NCBI GenBank assembly: GCA_951812925.1
Contig: OX638372.1
Coordinates: forward strand, 39,182,245-39,246,244
DNA length: 64,000 nt
DNA from: Calliopum simillimum
Taxonomy: Eukaryota > Arthropoda > Insecta > Diptera > Lauxaniidae
Direction: 5' to 3'
Below the pieces are notes generated by a model. That model was not told the DNA's origin. It was given only the letters and a program-made list of their open reading frames with translations, and did not search any database. A program made the position numbers and the translations under genes. Shown in pieces: positions 23,516 through 35,288 of this stretch. Every line of letters begins with the position of its first letter. Position 1 is the stretch's first letter.

Positions 23516-23651
23516 CTGACTACAAATGATTCATTCACCCACAGTATGAACGGCAGTAAGCACGCCCACATGACCATTAGAGAGACGACGGTGTGCACAA
23601 CAGAAGTTTTGTAGTAGATACGTCCAAATGGCTCAATAATCGATAACTGCT
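23516..23651 (-). CDS. Internal coding exon of an unidentified membrane protein
   Basis: On the minus strand, TTCACTTTCACAG is followed by 134-136 nt of open frame and then CAG|GTTTGTTATT. The acceptor could be used at 23,651 or two bases later at 23,649; both keep the same frame. The frame starts QLSIIEPFGRIYYKT, continues with a hydrophobic segment of about 21 residues (about positions 17-37, including VVSLMVMWACLLPF), and ends NESFVV. It leaves two bases of the next codon before the donor. The sequon N-E-S right after the helix would place that side in the lumen or outside. About half of the codons end in G or C (24 of 44), against a far more AT-rich surrounding. The two other frames hit stops. 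This is the only convincing host exon in the window; neighbouring exons are not found, so it is flanked by long introns. I do not recognise the protein. Confidence 0.72.
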
Positions 23652-23677
23652 CTGTGAAAGTGAATTAATTTTATAGG

Positions 23678-23702
23678 TTTTTTTTTTTTTTTTTTTTTTT
23701 TT
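23678..23702 (+). repeat. 25-base T run
   Basis: Uninterrupted T run upstream (minus sense) of the exon acceptor; read on the minus strand it is an A run, so it does not serve as the pyrimidine tract. Confidence 0.9.
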
Positions 23703-25225
23703 CATTAAAAAGTTTATTTTAATTATTGGTTTGAAATTAAGTCATTAAATCGGTATCTCAAGCTCACATCAATTCCATTTGCTTTTGTTGTAAAAAAAAG
23801 ACTATCGATTTTGAACAAAATAATTTTGGATTTTGCTTTCAGAAAAAAAAAAACAGTTTTGGATTTTTCCAAGATTTTCTTTGCCATTTAAAGAAATCAT
23901 ACTTTTCCGCTTGTATACACCATACGCATTGTGCCTTTCCTTGTAACGAAATGAGACACCATGACATTTTTTTTTTTTTAATTTTAGAAGTACTTGAGTT
24001 TTTATTTTCAGTTCTGACTGCAACTGGTTGCATTTAAAGCACAAACTATAATGGCTGTATAATCTACCCGGCGGGAAATAAGTGTATTGAATGTTGATAC
24101 AAAATAAAACAAATATGTGCAAGCCAAAAATAGACTGCATTTTCAAAAAAAAAAAAAAAACATGTAACACTATTGAAGTAACGTGATATCACAGAAATGC
24201 CTGACAGTTTCTTTAATTTGTTGGCTGCTCATTGCCACCGTAGCCAAAACACCGGTTATTCCATTCTTTTGTTATGAACAAAATATATTTGTGGCTCTTT
24301 TCCTGGTATTTTTTCATCATTTCACATTAGTCTTAACATTTCCTACTAGGGTTTTTGTCAAAGGAAACATAAGATATAAATTGCATGTGCGCATGTTTAT
24401 GTTTCCTTCTTAAATTAAAAATTTTTTTTTTTTTGTATTTATAGCTACAATGAAAAGCATCAATTTCAAACTCCTGCTAAGGATGGTTCTGCTAAATAAA
24501 GAAATGCGCTCAAATTGAAAAAAAAAAGTAATTTATTTTATAAAACTAAATATGACAACTTTCTAAATTAAATTTCATATAAGATCAAATTTCTAATTAA
24601 ATAAAACATTTATTATGCAAACACTTATATTTAGCTTATGAAATTGTTATTCTGATCATATTAACTCTTACTCATTCCATAATGAAAAATCTTAAATCAT
24701 TAAATCTTTTACCTATCAGCACGGAAACTTTACTTTTCGTTTTAATTTTAAACTTAACAATCGAGCATACATTCAGTTGTTCAATGACTTGGCTGTGCTT
24801 AAAGTTTGTAAGAAAGTTGTTTGTTTGTAAGAAAACTTTCGAAAATATCGTGATAGCTTGAAATATTTTTTATTTTCAAATCTGATGTGTTTTTATATAT
24901 TAATGTCAAAACAAACGTTAAAAATCTCATGATATATCTCAAAAATGTGATGCGATTTTCAAATATGATATAATGTCTTTTAAAGAGATTATGAGATATT
25001 TAAAAATCGCAAAATATTTTAAGTAACCAAAAGGTACATGACCTGTGACAAAACAATGCTAGGATGTTTCCAAAATCTTATGAAACTTTAGTAATATGTC
25101 ACATTTGTAAGAAATTTTCAAAAATCTCATGATAGCATGAAATATTTTTTTTTTTTTTTTTCTTGAAACTAACAATTTTTAAAATCTCAAAGTATTTAAG
25201 AATTATGGGTTGTTTTTTAGAGGTA
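23703..25225. other. No recognisable gene; CATGCGATT-type repeats
   Basis: Overlapping short frames on both strands have no protein character. Repeats of ATCTCATGATA type occur at about 24,920-25,200. Confidence 0.45.
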
Positions 25226-26095
25226 GAGTAGAGTCCCCCAATATGGACACACCTGAATTTTTTTTGCATAAGCTGGTACCACTGTGTGCTTCATGTGTGT
25301 ATTACAGATTGGTAATACGCAGTTTTTGGTTATGTTATGAAGTTACTCCTCGTGGCTCTTTGTCTGCTTGGACGCCGCTCGGAATAAGTTCGATTTAATA
25401 AACGAAAACAGTGTTTCCAAAAACGTAAGTACCCTTTAAACTTAGCTTACGTACCAAACATACATATTGTAAACAAATTTGCATGATATTGGGAGCTGAT
25501 AATTTTTTTTTTGTTTTTTCCAAGTAAATTGCGTTTTTACCCTAACGTGGACACTTAAACCCTAAAGTGGACACTTACGTTTTTCATCAAAATTTGTGCA
25601 CAAATAATATTAAATTATATTTATATGAATGTTAAAAGACAAATACAGTTACAGGCGTGTGACTTAAGATTGTGAGTCACACACACTGTGAGTCCAGTGC
25701 CGTAGCAACAGTCAGCGGGGCCCCGGGGCGAAAAATCCATCTATTTCTTGCTAAACGCAGCAATAATAAATAATTTCCATGTAATTTTCAATAAAAAACA
25801 TCAAAGATTAAATAAAATTGTCAAAACATGAATTTTGCGGTTTTTTTCCAACTTCTGGAGTGAATTTCTCAGGTGTGTCTACCTTGGTGGACATTTTTTC
25901 AATGTGGCCATTTTTGACTATTTTTGAAATGGGTGATAATTTTGGCTATATTGAAGATATCACAATTCTGTTTCAAGGGTTGTTAGCTAATGAGTTAAGG
26001 TTTCAGGAAATGTATAATTGTTCAAGATATATGTTATGTTGTTTAGATTCTACCATTGTTTAAAAGATTAATGTCCACCTTGGGGGACTCTCCCC
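25226..26095. mobile_element. TA-flanked pogo/Tc1-type TIR element
   Basis: TA at 25,224-25,225 and 26,096-26,097 flanks ends GAGTAGAGTCCCCCAA and, inverted, GGGGAGAGTCCCCCAA. The 870-bp interior repeats the subterminal GTGGACA several times (about 25,553, 25,568, 25,886, complement at 26,073) and has no transposase frame. Confidence 0.78.
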
Positions 26096-26161
26096 TATAT
26101 AATTTCCTAGAGGTATATCTGTCAAACCAGTTACGTGTTTTTGATATATATTTTCAGTATA

Positions 26162-27030
26162 GAGTAATTTAGGGTAATGTGGACTATGCGGGTAATGTGG
26201 TGCACCCTTTTATTTCTCATATTAAAGACTGCACAACAATTCTGGTTATTTGTGCACAATAAAAAGCGAAAAACATATTCTTTACGCTCTTTGGCTTTTC
26301 TATAATGCTAATTATTCGTGTGAAATTCTTAGCATATGCTGTGAGATCAAGTTGACTTATTTGTAGTACTTGGTGAATAACTAAGTTACTTCCTCAGAAC
26401 TCAGTTTTCTAAAATTCAAATAACTCTAATGCAATTGTGGATCTATTGTTCAACGAAAAAATGCATTAGCAAGTCTGATTTTACATTTCTTTTATATAAT
26501 CAATGATTATTTCAAAAACGTGATGTATTCGGGTAATGTGGACTACCCCATATTATATACCGTATATCAACTTTGACTACTGTTACACCTTAAAAAGCTA
26601 ATTGCATGTGTAGGATACCCGAGTTTAGGTAATGCGGAGTACTATTTTACGTATGATTCGATAACCCTTCTTACTTATTCACATGTTAGTATGAATTTGG
26701 TTTATCTTACCAGAAAATATTATTTAATAAGAATATAAAGCTAATTCATAGCAAATATAATCTTAAAAATTACTACTATAACGGTACTTCTTTAGGAAAT
26801 GGGCAGGGTGAGCCACATTACCCGACACTTTTCTTTTTCAGCTATTTTTAGGTACTTTCAATTCAACTGGCCTCACGCTTGAAAATGTTAATATTTTAGT
26901 ATACAAATTATCAAATAGTAAAAACAATAGAATAACTAATACAAATCAATTGACCAAGCTTACCTACTACCATTACTTTGGTAGAAATTGGTAAAAAAGA
27001 AAAAGGTAACCACATTACCCAAAATTACTC
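26162..27030. mobile_element. TA-flanked pogo/Tc1-type TIR element with reiterated GGGTAATGTGG
   Basis: TA at 26,160-26,161 and 27,031-27,032 flanks ends GAGTAATTTAGGGTAATG and its inverted copy with one mismatch over 21 bp. The 11-mer GGGTAATGTGG occurs at 26,172, 26,190 and 26,531 and inverted at 26,813 and 27,010. It lies 66 bp from the neighbouring 870-bp element and is almost the same length (869 bp), but the interiors look unrelated. Confidence 0.8.
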
Positions 27031-27227
27031 TACATTGGCAAATTACCGTTTCAAGACTTATGTGGAAACAAGGTTTACAAAACGTGCAAATTTATTTCCA
27101 AAATTCGCGTTCTGTAAGGCAAACTTCCAGAGCACTTAAGCTCCTAACATTTTTCTATCCGATGGCAATATCAGATTCGTAAAAGAGACCCACTCGAAAT
27201 TGTTTTTTGCAACGGTATTTCATAAAA

Positions 27228-27242
27228 TGACGTCTTGAGTCA
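27228..27242 (+). promoter_or_regulatory. Adjacent CRE-like and AP-1-like sites
   Basis: TGACGTC is followed after one base by TGAGTCA, each a consensus bZIP half of the CRE and AP-1 classes. Function is inferred from motif only; no promoter is seen nearby. Confidence 0.3.
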
Positions 27243-29640
27243 TAGGTTTCCTTATGAAAATCGTTATTACTCATAAAACCGCAAACTCGCGCCTCTACAA
27301 TTTTTAAATTGTATTCAGAATTGTTGGGCCTATTTAGTTTTAATAGTCGGAAAGTTTCTTTTTCGAGCCTTGTTTTGGAAGTCCATTCGAAGTTGAAAAA
27401 AATGGTTAAAATAGTGTTTCAGAAAAGTACACCTCCGACATTAAAAAAAAAGTCATTTATTTTAAGTGTTAGTTGGAAGTTTAAAAACCGCTTATGGCAT
27501 ATTTGTGAAAAAATTAACTTTTCTTGATAAATTGCAGAAAAATTTTAATTTCATCTTGAATAAAAAAAGAAGAAATTTAAAAACTCGAAAAAATCATCGT
27601 CATTGAGCTCTACAAAGCGAACCATTTTTTCAAATAAATAAAATTTTTATATTCTTGAGTATTGAGCATTTAGATTTGCGAATTTCCACCACAACAAAAT
27701 TGATTTTTGCAACCACTTTTGAGAAATTTCGTCATTGTGTGCCATTCTCAACAACTCAGCATATGCATGTCCATTACGTGGGAAATTTTGAGAAAAGACC
27801 TTGGCCTGCAATGAGGCACATTTCTGTCTTAGCGGGCACATAAATGGGTAAAATTGCCATATTTGTAGAACAATCCTACAATCCTACCGACAATTAGCCA
27901 AATATTATTTTTTGGTTAATCGAAAAATTGCATGAGATTTTTCAATAAATTTTCACGTTTTTCTTAATATTATTTTTTTAATTGTTTATTGGTACAGTTA
28001 ATGACTTATATTCTTTTGCCACTAACAAGCATGGTTCAGGTAAATGACTTGTTGGGATGAGCTTACTGTTCAAAATCTTATGATGTTTTTCAAAGTAGCA
28101 TGCAACTTTTTTAATCTCATGAGATTTTTTTTTTAAATTTTTTTAAAAATTTGTATTTTCTGATTGTATTAATATGTCGGCAATGTAAAATTTAAACAAA
28201 CTTACAAGTTAAGAAAGCAATGTTAAAATTAATTTAAAATATAAAGCAAAGTTCGAACGAAATATTTAAACGCAGCTTGGATAAGAATTCCCACTGCAAT
28301 TCACAAAACGTATTCATAATTTCAAAACTAAAATGTCAGTTTAACCTACTGTGTGCTTAAGGAAGAAATTATATATGTATACTTCCGTTTGCTCTTAACG
28401 TTTAATGCAGCTATTAACCTTGAACCACCCTTTTTATTTTGACACCTTAACGAGCCATTAGTGTTTTATTACCAACGCTTTTTGCTTTTGCTCCTTCTGC
28501 TCTTTATTCCTTTATTCTTTGTTATAACAAGTCGGTATTTTCGGATTTATTTTTATTTTGTACTCACAAGTATTAGCATTTAATATCCGCATTGCTATAA
28601 AAGCAGCAGGACTAACATACCGTAAAAGTGAACAACTGTGTGCAAGCAACTTTTGGCATGAAACACAAACGAGAAATATTTATACAAAACAAATAAACTT
28701 TTTATTATTGGCCGCCGGCAATTGTTTGTGCAAAATTTCCACCACAACAAATGGTTAAACAGATTTTTATACTTTTAATCAAAACAACAGACACTTGAAA
28801 ATTTAAGAAAATCAATTTGTAACGCCATTCATGAAAATATTTCTATTGCTGTTTGGCTTAAACGAAAAAAAAAAAAAATACACAAAACAAATAAATAAAT
28901 CGTTTTGCAAATAAAAATTGTTTTTTTGAAAACAATTAAAAGAAAAATCAACAGTTCTTATTTTTTAAGAAAACAATTTGAAGTTTTTTTCTTCACATCA
29001 TGCGGTCAGGTTTTTTTCGTTCGTGGAAATTAAATTTTTACGATGTGTGCATATTTTCCGCGTTGCAAACGCAATTTTTAACACTTCAGCTGGTTTCTGT
29101 TTTTTCTTCCTTTTTTTTACTAATTTTGAAACTCACCGCAAATTTCATCGAAAGTGATTGGGAATAATACCCAACTCATTGAAAAGCTGTTAAAATATTG
29201 CATTTTAAAAATAAAAAGTTTGTTAAATACCTACACCCCAAACTGGGTCAACTAAGGTACATGCTGACACATCCAGCACACGCGGACCGTACTCAACGCA
29301 AAACTTTTTCGAATTTCATATTCTTCGCTTCGAAAATATTCAGGTGCGAAAAATGCACTAAATTTTACTTTGAAAAAATTTGTTGTTTTTCGCACCCGTT
29401 GCATTTTATTTGATGTTTTGTATACAAATTTTACTCCTAATTGGAACAAATCTAATGTTTCTGCCTAATGGAGTTGTTTACTGTACTGCACTTTAGCTGC
29501 TCTTTTTTAAATGCAACACCTGCAGCTCTGCAGTTGTGGAAATTGTGAAAAATTTCTAGCTGATTTTGTAACTTTTTGTAAAAAGAAAATGGCATAGCAC
29601 CATAGTTATAATGAGTGCTCTTTACACAGAGCAAAGAAAA
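27243..29640. other. No recognisable gene
   Basis: AT-rich spacer. CATGAGATTTTT-type repeats occur at about 27,925-28,140. Small frames on both strands near 27,650-27,843 overlap each other and show no conserved features. Confidence 0.45.
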
Positions 29641-30152
29641 AACCACGTTCGTGAGTGTTTTAACTACGTTTCGTTTCTGATTTGGATTTAACAAGGCTCT
29701 CAAGCTCATATTTGTATGGTGCGTTTCTAAATCACTCACGAACGTGGTTCAAACTTATTCAACAACGCTGGTTGCCAAAGCATTGTTAAATCCAAATCAG
29801 CAACGAAACGCAGTCAAAACAATCATGAGGCGTTGTTAAACTCAAATCAGCTACGGAATGTAGTAAAAACACTCATGAAACGTAGTTAAATCCATATCAG
29901 CTCATTTCAAAACAAATAGACAAAAATCAACTTCACAATAATGATGGCAGTGGATGAGTTGCTAACGTCCACATCTATCATATGACAGGTTCCAGGTTCA
30001 AATCTCCCCAATATCAAACAAGACGAATTTTATTTAAAGCATAAAATTAAAAATAAAAAAAGAAAATAATATGATGTAATGTCAGTTTTCATTGTGAAAA
30101 TTTTGTATTTTATTAAGCAACACGCGTTGTTAAATCACTCACAAACGTAGCT
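29641..30152. mobile_element. TIR element built of inverted and tandem 50-bp units
   Basis: A 109-bp hairpin (29,641-29,749) has perfect 17-bp ends AACCACGTTCGTGAGTG. It is followed by tandem 50-bp units (from about 29,789: ATCCAAATCAGC..ACG, then ACTCAAATCAGCTACGG). The hairpin's left arm is the inverted form of the same unit. A B-box-like GGTTCAAATCTCC lies at 29,994-30,006. The right end CACTCACAAACGTAGC is the inverted partner of the left end. Confidence 0.62.
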
Positions 30153-30656
30153 TATACCCACTTAAACTGCCACAAACTAGCCATGTTTAAAATTTGGGTC
30201 GCCACGTGGTTCAAATAACCACGTTTCTGCCACTTTTGACAATGTTGTATAGTATGTTGGTGTTGTTAAAAATAGTAAATATCTGCTTCAAACTATAACA
30301 CAGTCAAACTCAAATTCGCTAATCTGAAATTTCCTTATATATAGGGTGTATCGCATAAGGTTACGAATATTCTGGGAGGGTCTAAAATGTACCACTGAGG
30401 AGTTATAGGGTTAAAAAAGACTTATTTTACAAAACAAAATTTCTTGGATCAATCTAACGTTTTAGAGAAAACATTTCTTTATGAAACATTTAAGGAAAGG
30501 TTTTAGCTAATTGTATGGGCTTTCAGTGTATATAGTTTTTAGGATTTAAAAGGATTTCGCAAAGTTCTGGACCTTCAAAGTTGATATTTTATTCTTTTGT
30601 TCCTACTTTTTGAATTTGGTGGCCATTTTAGTAAGAAAAAGCTCCTATTAACATAT

Positions 30657-32770
30657 GGGTGATTCTTAGATAACTGTGCTTTTTCGAGTTGTAAAATTGG
30701 CAGATAATTTTTTTGGATTTTTGCAAGTTTCTTCATGCTATCTTATGTAAACACACCCTTAAAACTCACCTTTTAAGTAAATCAACAACAAGTGTGAATT
30801 TACGGCTTTGAGGTCGAAATTAAGAAATTTTGCTGCCACGTTTGTGACTAAATTGCCACGTTTGTGACATTTTAGCCACAGTATGGAAAAATGATGGTTT
30901 TGAAGCGTTTTGATGAGAGATATATTGCATATAATGGCAAATTTACACTTCAAGACTAATTTTGCAACAGTGTCATGTCTCCGGTGGTCCATTTTTTGTA
31001 TCCCCTACCGCCCTAAATATCGACTATGGTTTTCTTTCCTCTGTTTTTATAGTCGTTTATGGTGGATTAGGATCTCCTAATTACGAATCTGATCTTGATT
31101 TTTTTCTATTACATCAGTATCCTTAGTTATCCTTGCTCAAAAGTGAAAAAATCACTGTTTTGACATCTATTTAAAACTATAGAACAAAAACAACAACAAG
31201 TAAAATTAATTTTTGTCAATGGATTCAGACAGCCGAATTTATTATCAACAAGACAAAATTTACCGTTTTTCAATTAGATTCCCAGTTTCCGAGTTATAAG
31301 CCTTTAAAAAAAGGATACCTCTCAATAACACACAAAGGATTTTCTGGACCGAAAAATTAACAAAAATGGTAAGTTTTATTATTTTTACCAGAAATATATT
31401 TTATCACGAAAATTTTAAGCCCTTGCAGACTAAAATCGGATGAAAAAATAAGGCTCTATTGTAGATTTAGTGAATGAACAGATGAAATTTTGATTCTGTG
31501 AATTTGCAAAGTAGTAGTTTAGTAGGCTTATTCACTAAATCTAGAACAGAGCTGTCATTTTTCATGCGATTATGGTCTGCAAAGTTACGAAATTTTTGTA
31601 ATTAAATATGTTATTGATAAAAATAATAAAACTTGATTTTTTGTAACTTTTCGGTCTCGAAAAATCCTTTGTATGTTATCGAAAGATGTCCTTAATTTAA
31701 ACGCTTATAACTCGGAAGCTAAGGATCCAATTGAAAAACGGTAAATTATGTCTTGTTGACAATAAATTTGGTCGTCTGAATCCATTGACAAAAATTTATT
31801 TTACTTGTTGTTGTTTTTGTTCTATAGCTTTAAGTAGATGTCAAAACAGAGATTTTTTCACTTTTGAGCAAGGATAACTCAGGGTTCTTATGGTGTAGAA
31901 AAATTTTTGTATTAAAAACATAATTAATAGCCTTCAACTGAACATCTGTGTACTCAAACTTTATATGAAATATGTTTTTTTGCAGACTGAAAAAAAGTGC
32001 CACGTTTGTGACATTTTTGATGCGCCACGTTTGTGACATTTTTGCAGTTTATCGCTCATTGTAAAGCACGCTTTTGAGTTCAAGATTTTTCCGAAAGAAT
32101 TTGGGGTCATGTCTGCAAATCCTACAAAAAAATTGTTTCATGCATAAAATAAAATGTCCTACCTGGGAGTGCCGAGTGCCACGTTTGTGACCATAATTTT
32201 TAGAAAAAACGGTTTTTGTTTATAAAATGCCCTATAAAACGCAAACAGATTTCTTTTTGGACGCGTTCGGACATGAAAACGTTTGGGTGATGGATAGTGA
32301 TCAGAATTAATGCATGTGTATTGCAATATATTGACTGAAACAGTAGTACCATGCAGAAGTAGCATAATGCTTTTAAGAAATTTTTTTTTTCCAAAACTAG
32401 GGGACAGTTTTCAATTCGAAATAGTGCCCTCTAAAAATTGTTTAAAACTGCAGATGAGCTCAGAATATTGTAGCCTTAAGTATTTACTTAATATGTGTAG
32501 TAACTTGTTTTCTGTTCTATTTCCGTTTTTTGGTCGTTTTTCATCGTTTTGTGTGTAAAAAGTAGGGGTAGGACATGCCACGTTTGTGACATTTGGGGTA
32601 TATTTGCAAACTTTCACAATGGACCAATAATTATTTGGTGGTAAAATTGATCCGCTCTATTAGAAAAACATAGTTTCTAACTTATAGCGTAATCTTTTGT
32701 GAAAAAAAAGCCTACTGTATAGGTGAAATCTCCAGAGGACACAAAAAGTACAGTTATCTGAGAATCACCC
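30657..32770. mobile_element. 2,114-bp TIR element with six GCCACGTTTGTGAC copies
   Basis: The ends GGGTGATTCTTAGATAACTG and, inverted, GGGTGATTCTCAGATAACTG lie between ATAT duplications (30,653-30,656 and 32,771-32,774). The 14-mer GCCACGTTTGTGAC occurs six times in the same orientation (30,835, 30,855, 31,999, 32,024, 32,178, 32,577). No long reading frame remains. The superfamily is not identified. Confidence 0.78.
31117..31886. repeat. Long hairpin inside the 2.1-kb element
   Basis: Arms of about 370 bp: TTATCCTTGCTCAAAAGTGA and TTTTGACATCTA on the left reappear inverted near 31,835-31,880, and TTTAGTGAAT against ATTCACTAAA lies near the centre (about 31,470 and 31,537). The arms differ at many sites, so this is not a recent copy. 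Confidence 0.82.
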
Positions 32771-33391
32771 ATATCGTTTTATAATTTTTTTTGAAATCCT
32801 CGTTAAATTTACGTTAATTTGATGTTACATTTAATCCCTCAATTTTTTAATCTGAGGTCGGAAAAGATACTTTCCTATGTAAAACACGGGTTACTCGCAT
32901 GCTTTGGCTGCATATGATGAGCGCGCTGTCCTTTATCTACTGGAGCCTTCATATGGATTGGTTTTGAAAAGTATTTTTTTCTTACCTCAAACTAACAAAT
33001 TGGTAAGTCAAGTGTACTACCAAATTAAAGAAAATTGAACGAGGATTTCAAAAAAAAAAATTATAAAGGGATATGTTAATAGGACCTTTATCATACTAAA
33101 ATTGCCGCCAAAGTCAGCAAATCGGAAAAAAAAAATTAAAATATTAACTTTGAAGGTCCAGAACTTTGGGAAATCCTTTTATACCCTATAAACCATATAC
33201 ACCATCTGAAAGCTTGTAAAATTTTTTTAAAATTGGTTTTTTGTATGGGATTTTGAAGTTTTTTTTTTCAAATACATATTAAATGGGAACTATATTAAAT
33301 AAAATCGACTAAACTGGTGCGTTTGATCCGTTTTATCCATATTTTTCTGTAAACTTAACTCAAAACTTCAAAAAATTTACATGTCACGTTG

Positions 33392-35288
33392 TACACGGTG
33401 GTTTTTAAAAAATTTCAACTTTTTGAAATACCACCCGCGATTTTTTTCGGGGATAGTGTTGGGGGACCCTTCTAGTGTCAGAATCCGGGAACCGCGAAAT
33501 CGAACGTCCAGCCGTTTTTTTTTTTTCGACATTTTAGTTTTTTTAACGATTTTTGAGAATGTCTCGGATTTATATACATATTATGAACACATATATATGT
33601 ATGTACGTACATATATATACTTATATATGTATATATGTGTAATATATATACATGTATATATATATACATACATGCATACATACATATAAAAGGTATCGTT
33701 TCCGCACCATTTATTTTAAAAAAAAATGGGTTTTTTCGTATATAAAAAAACACAAACAAAAACCGGATACAGCAATAGTCACTCCAGATGTGATTTTTGA
33801 TGCTTAATCCGAATCCGGTCGTAGAATTGCTCTATTACTTCTGGACTTTGAGATATCCCTACATATATGTATAAAGGACACCACTTTTTTTCCTATTTTT
33901 GAAGTTATATAACAAGATAAGATAATATTATGCCGTAAAATCTGGTATGACAGTTAATAGCCCTAGTTTTTTTCTTGAAAACTCAATCAAACCGATAACG
34001 ATATTTTTTTTTTTGTCGGAGATATCTTTACCTAAAAAGTTAAAAAAGTGCAAAAACACGATTTTTGGCTATATTGGATGTTATATGCAGGACACACAAA
34101 ATTCTTCTGTGAATTTCTATTACCAGAAACATGTAGTACTTTCTTTTGGCTTTCAATTGAGCTATTAAATGTTCATCTGCAATATTCCTCTACAAAGTTA
34201 TGACCATTTAAAAATTACATTATGAAGTGCAAACTCACAGGGGTGCCACTAAAATATAGTGTACGAGTATTTCTTATATACGTATTGCTGCAACATGTCG
34301 TCTTAAAATAGTCATAACTTTTAAGAAAACTATTACAAGAGACCACTTGTTAACTCATTTTGAAGATAAAGAATGGTTTTAAATGCTTCGGTTGGTAAAA
34401 AAGAGCAGACGAGTTTCGTCCGTACTGTATACAACCTCAAATATAGCCGAAAACCGAGATTTTTCACTTTGAGTTTCATGGTGTGATTTTAAAGATAACA
34501 TAACTTTGCAGAGAAATATTGCAGATAAACATTTAGTAGCTCAATTGAAAGCCAAAAGAAAGTACTAAATGCTTCTGGTAATAGAAATTCACAGAAGAAT
34601 TTTGTGTGTCCTGCATATCGTGTTTTTGCACTTTTTTAACTTTTTAGGTAAAGATATCTCCGACAAAAAAAAAAATATCGTTATCGGTTTGATTGAGTTT
34701 TCAAGAAAAATACTAGGGCTATTAACTGTCATACCAGATTTTACGGCATAATATTACCTTATCTTGTTATATAACTTCAAAAATAGGAAAAAAAGTGGTG
34801 TCCTTTATACATATATGTAGGGATATCTCAAAGTCCAGAAGTAATAGAGCAATTCTAAGACCGGATTCGGATTAAGCATCAAAAATCACATCTGGAGTGA
34901 CTATTGCTGTATCCGGTTTTTGTTTGTGTTTTTTTATATACGAAAAAACCCATTTTTTTTTAAAATAAATGGTGCGGAAACGATACCTTTTATATGTATG
35001 TATGCATGTATGTATATATATATACATGTATATATATTACACATATATACATATACAAGTATATATATGTACGTACATACATATATATGTGTTCATAATA
35101 TGTATATAAATCCGAGACATTCTCAAAAATCGGAAAAAAAACTAAAATGTCGAAAAAAAAAAAAACGGCTGGACGTTCGATTTCGCGGTTCCCGGATTCT
35201 GATACTAGAAGGGTCCCCCAACACTATCCCCGAAAAAAATCGCGGGTGGTATTACAAAAAGTTGAAATTTTTTAAAAACCACCGTGTG
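33392..35288. mobile_element. 1.9-kb palindromic foldback element, CACGGTGG ends
   Basis: Arms 33,394-34,204 and 34,497-35,286 are inverted copies with roughly 95% identity, separated by about 290 bp of unrelated sequence. The ends are CACGGTGG / CCACCGTG, flanked by the 4-bp direct repeat TGTA. Each arm contains a TATATGTA-type microsatellite (33,575-33,690 and 34,990-35,110) and the shared ATATCTCAAAG...GGATTCGGATT phrase. Mirror-image reading frames in both arms come from the palindrome. The ends resemble those of Transib or Chapaev transposons, but the superfamily is open. Confidence 0.82.

Larger units (their letters stand above)
30519..33213. repeat. Ancient inverted repeat split by a 2.1-kb element
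   Basis: Left arm 30,519-30,656 plus 32,775-32,870 pairs with about 32,965-33,213 (blocks GCTTTCAG, AAAGTTCTGGACCTTCAAAG, CTATTAACATAT, GAAATCCTCGTT). The right arm reads through GATATGTTAATAGG where the left arm is interrupted, so it records the site before insertion. Confidence 0.8.

Noticed and set aside
23802..24170. 122-codon minus-strand frame next to the exon
   Set aside because: Lys/Phe-rich translation of A and T runs, no splice sites at its ends, overlapping frame equally open.
33575..33690. TATATGTA-type tract as a promoter or origin
   Set aside because: It is a microsatellite carried inside both arms of a transposable palindrome.
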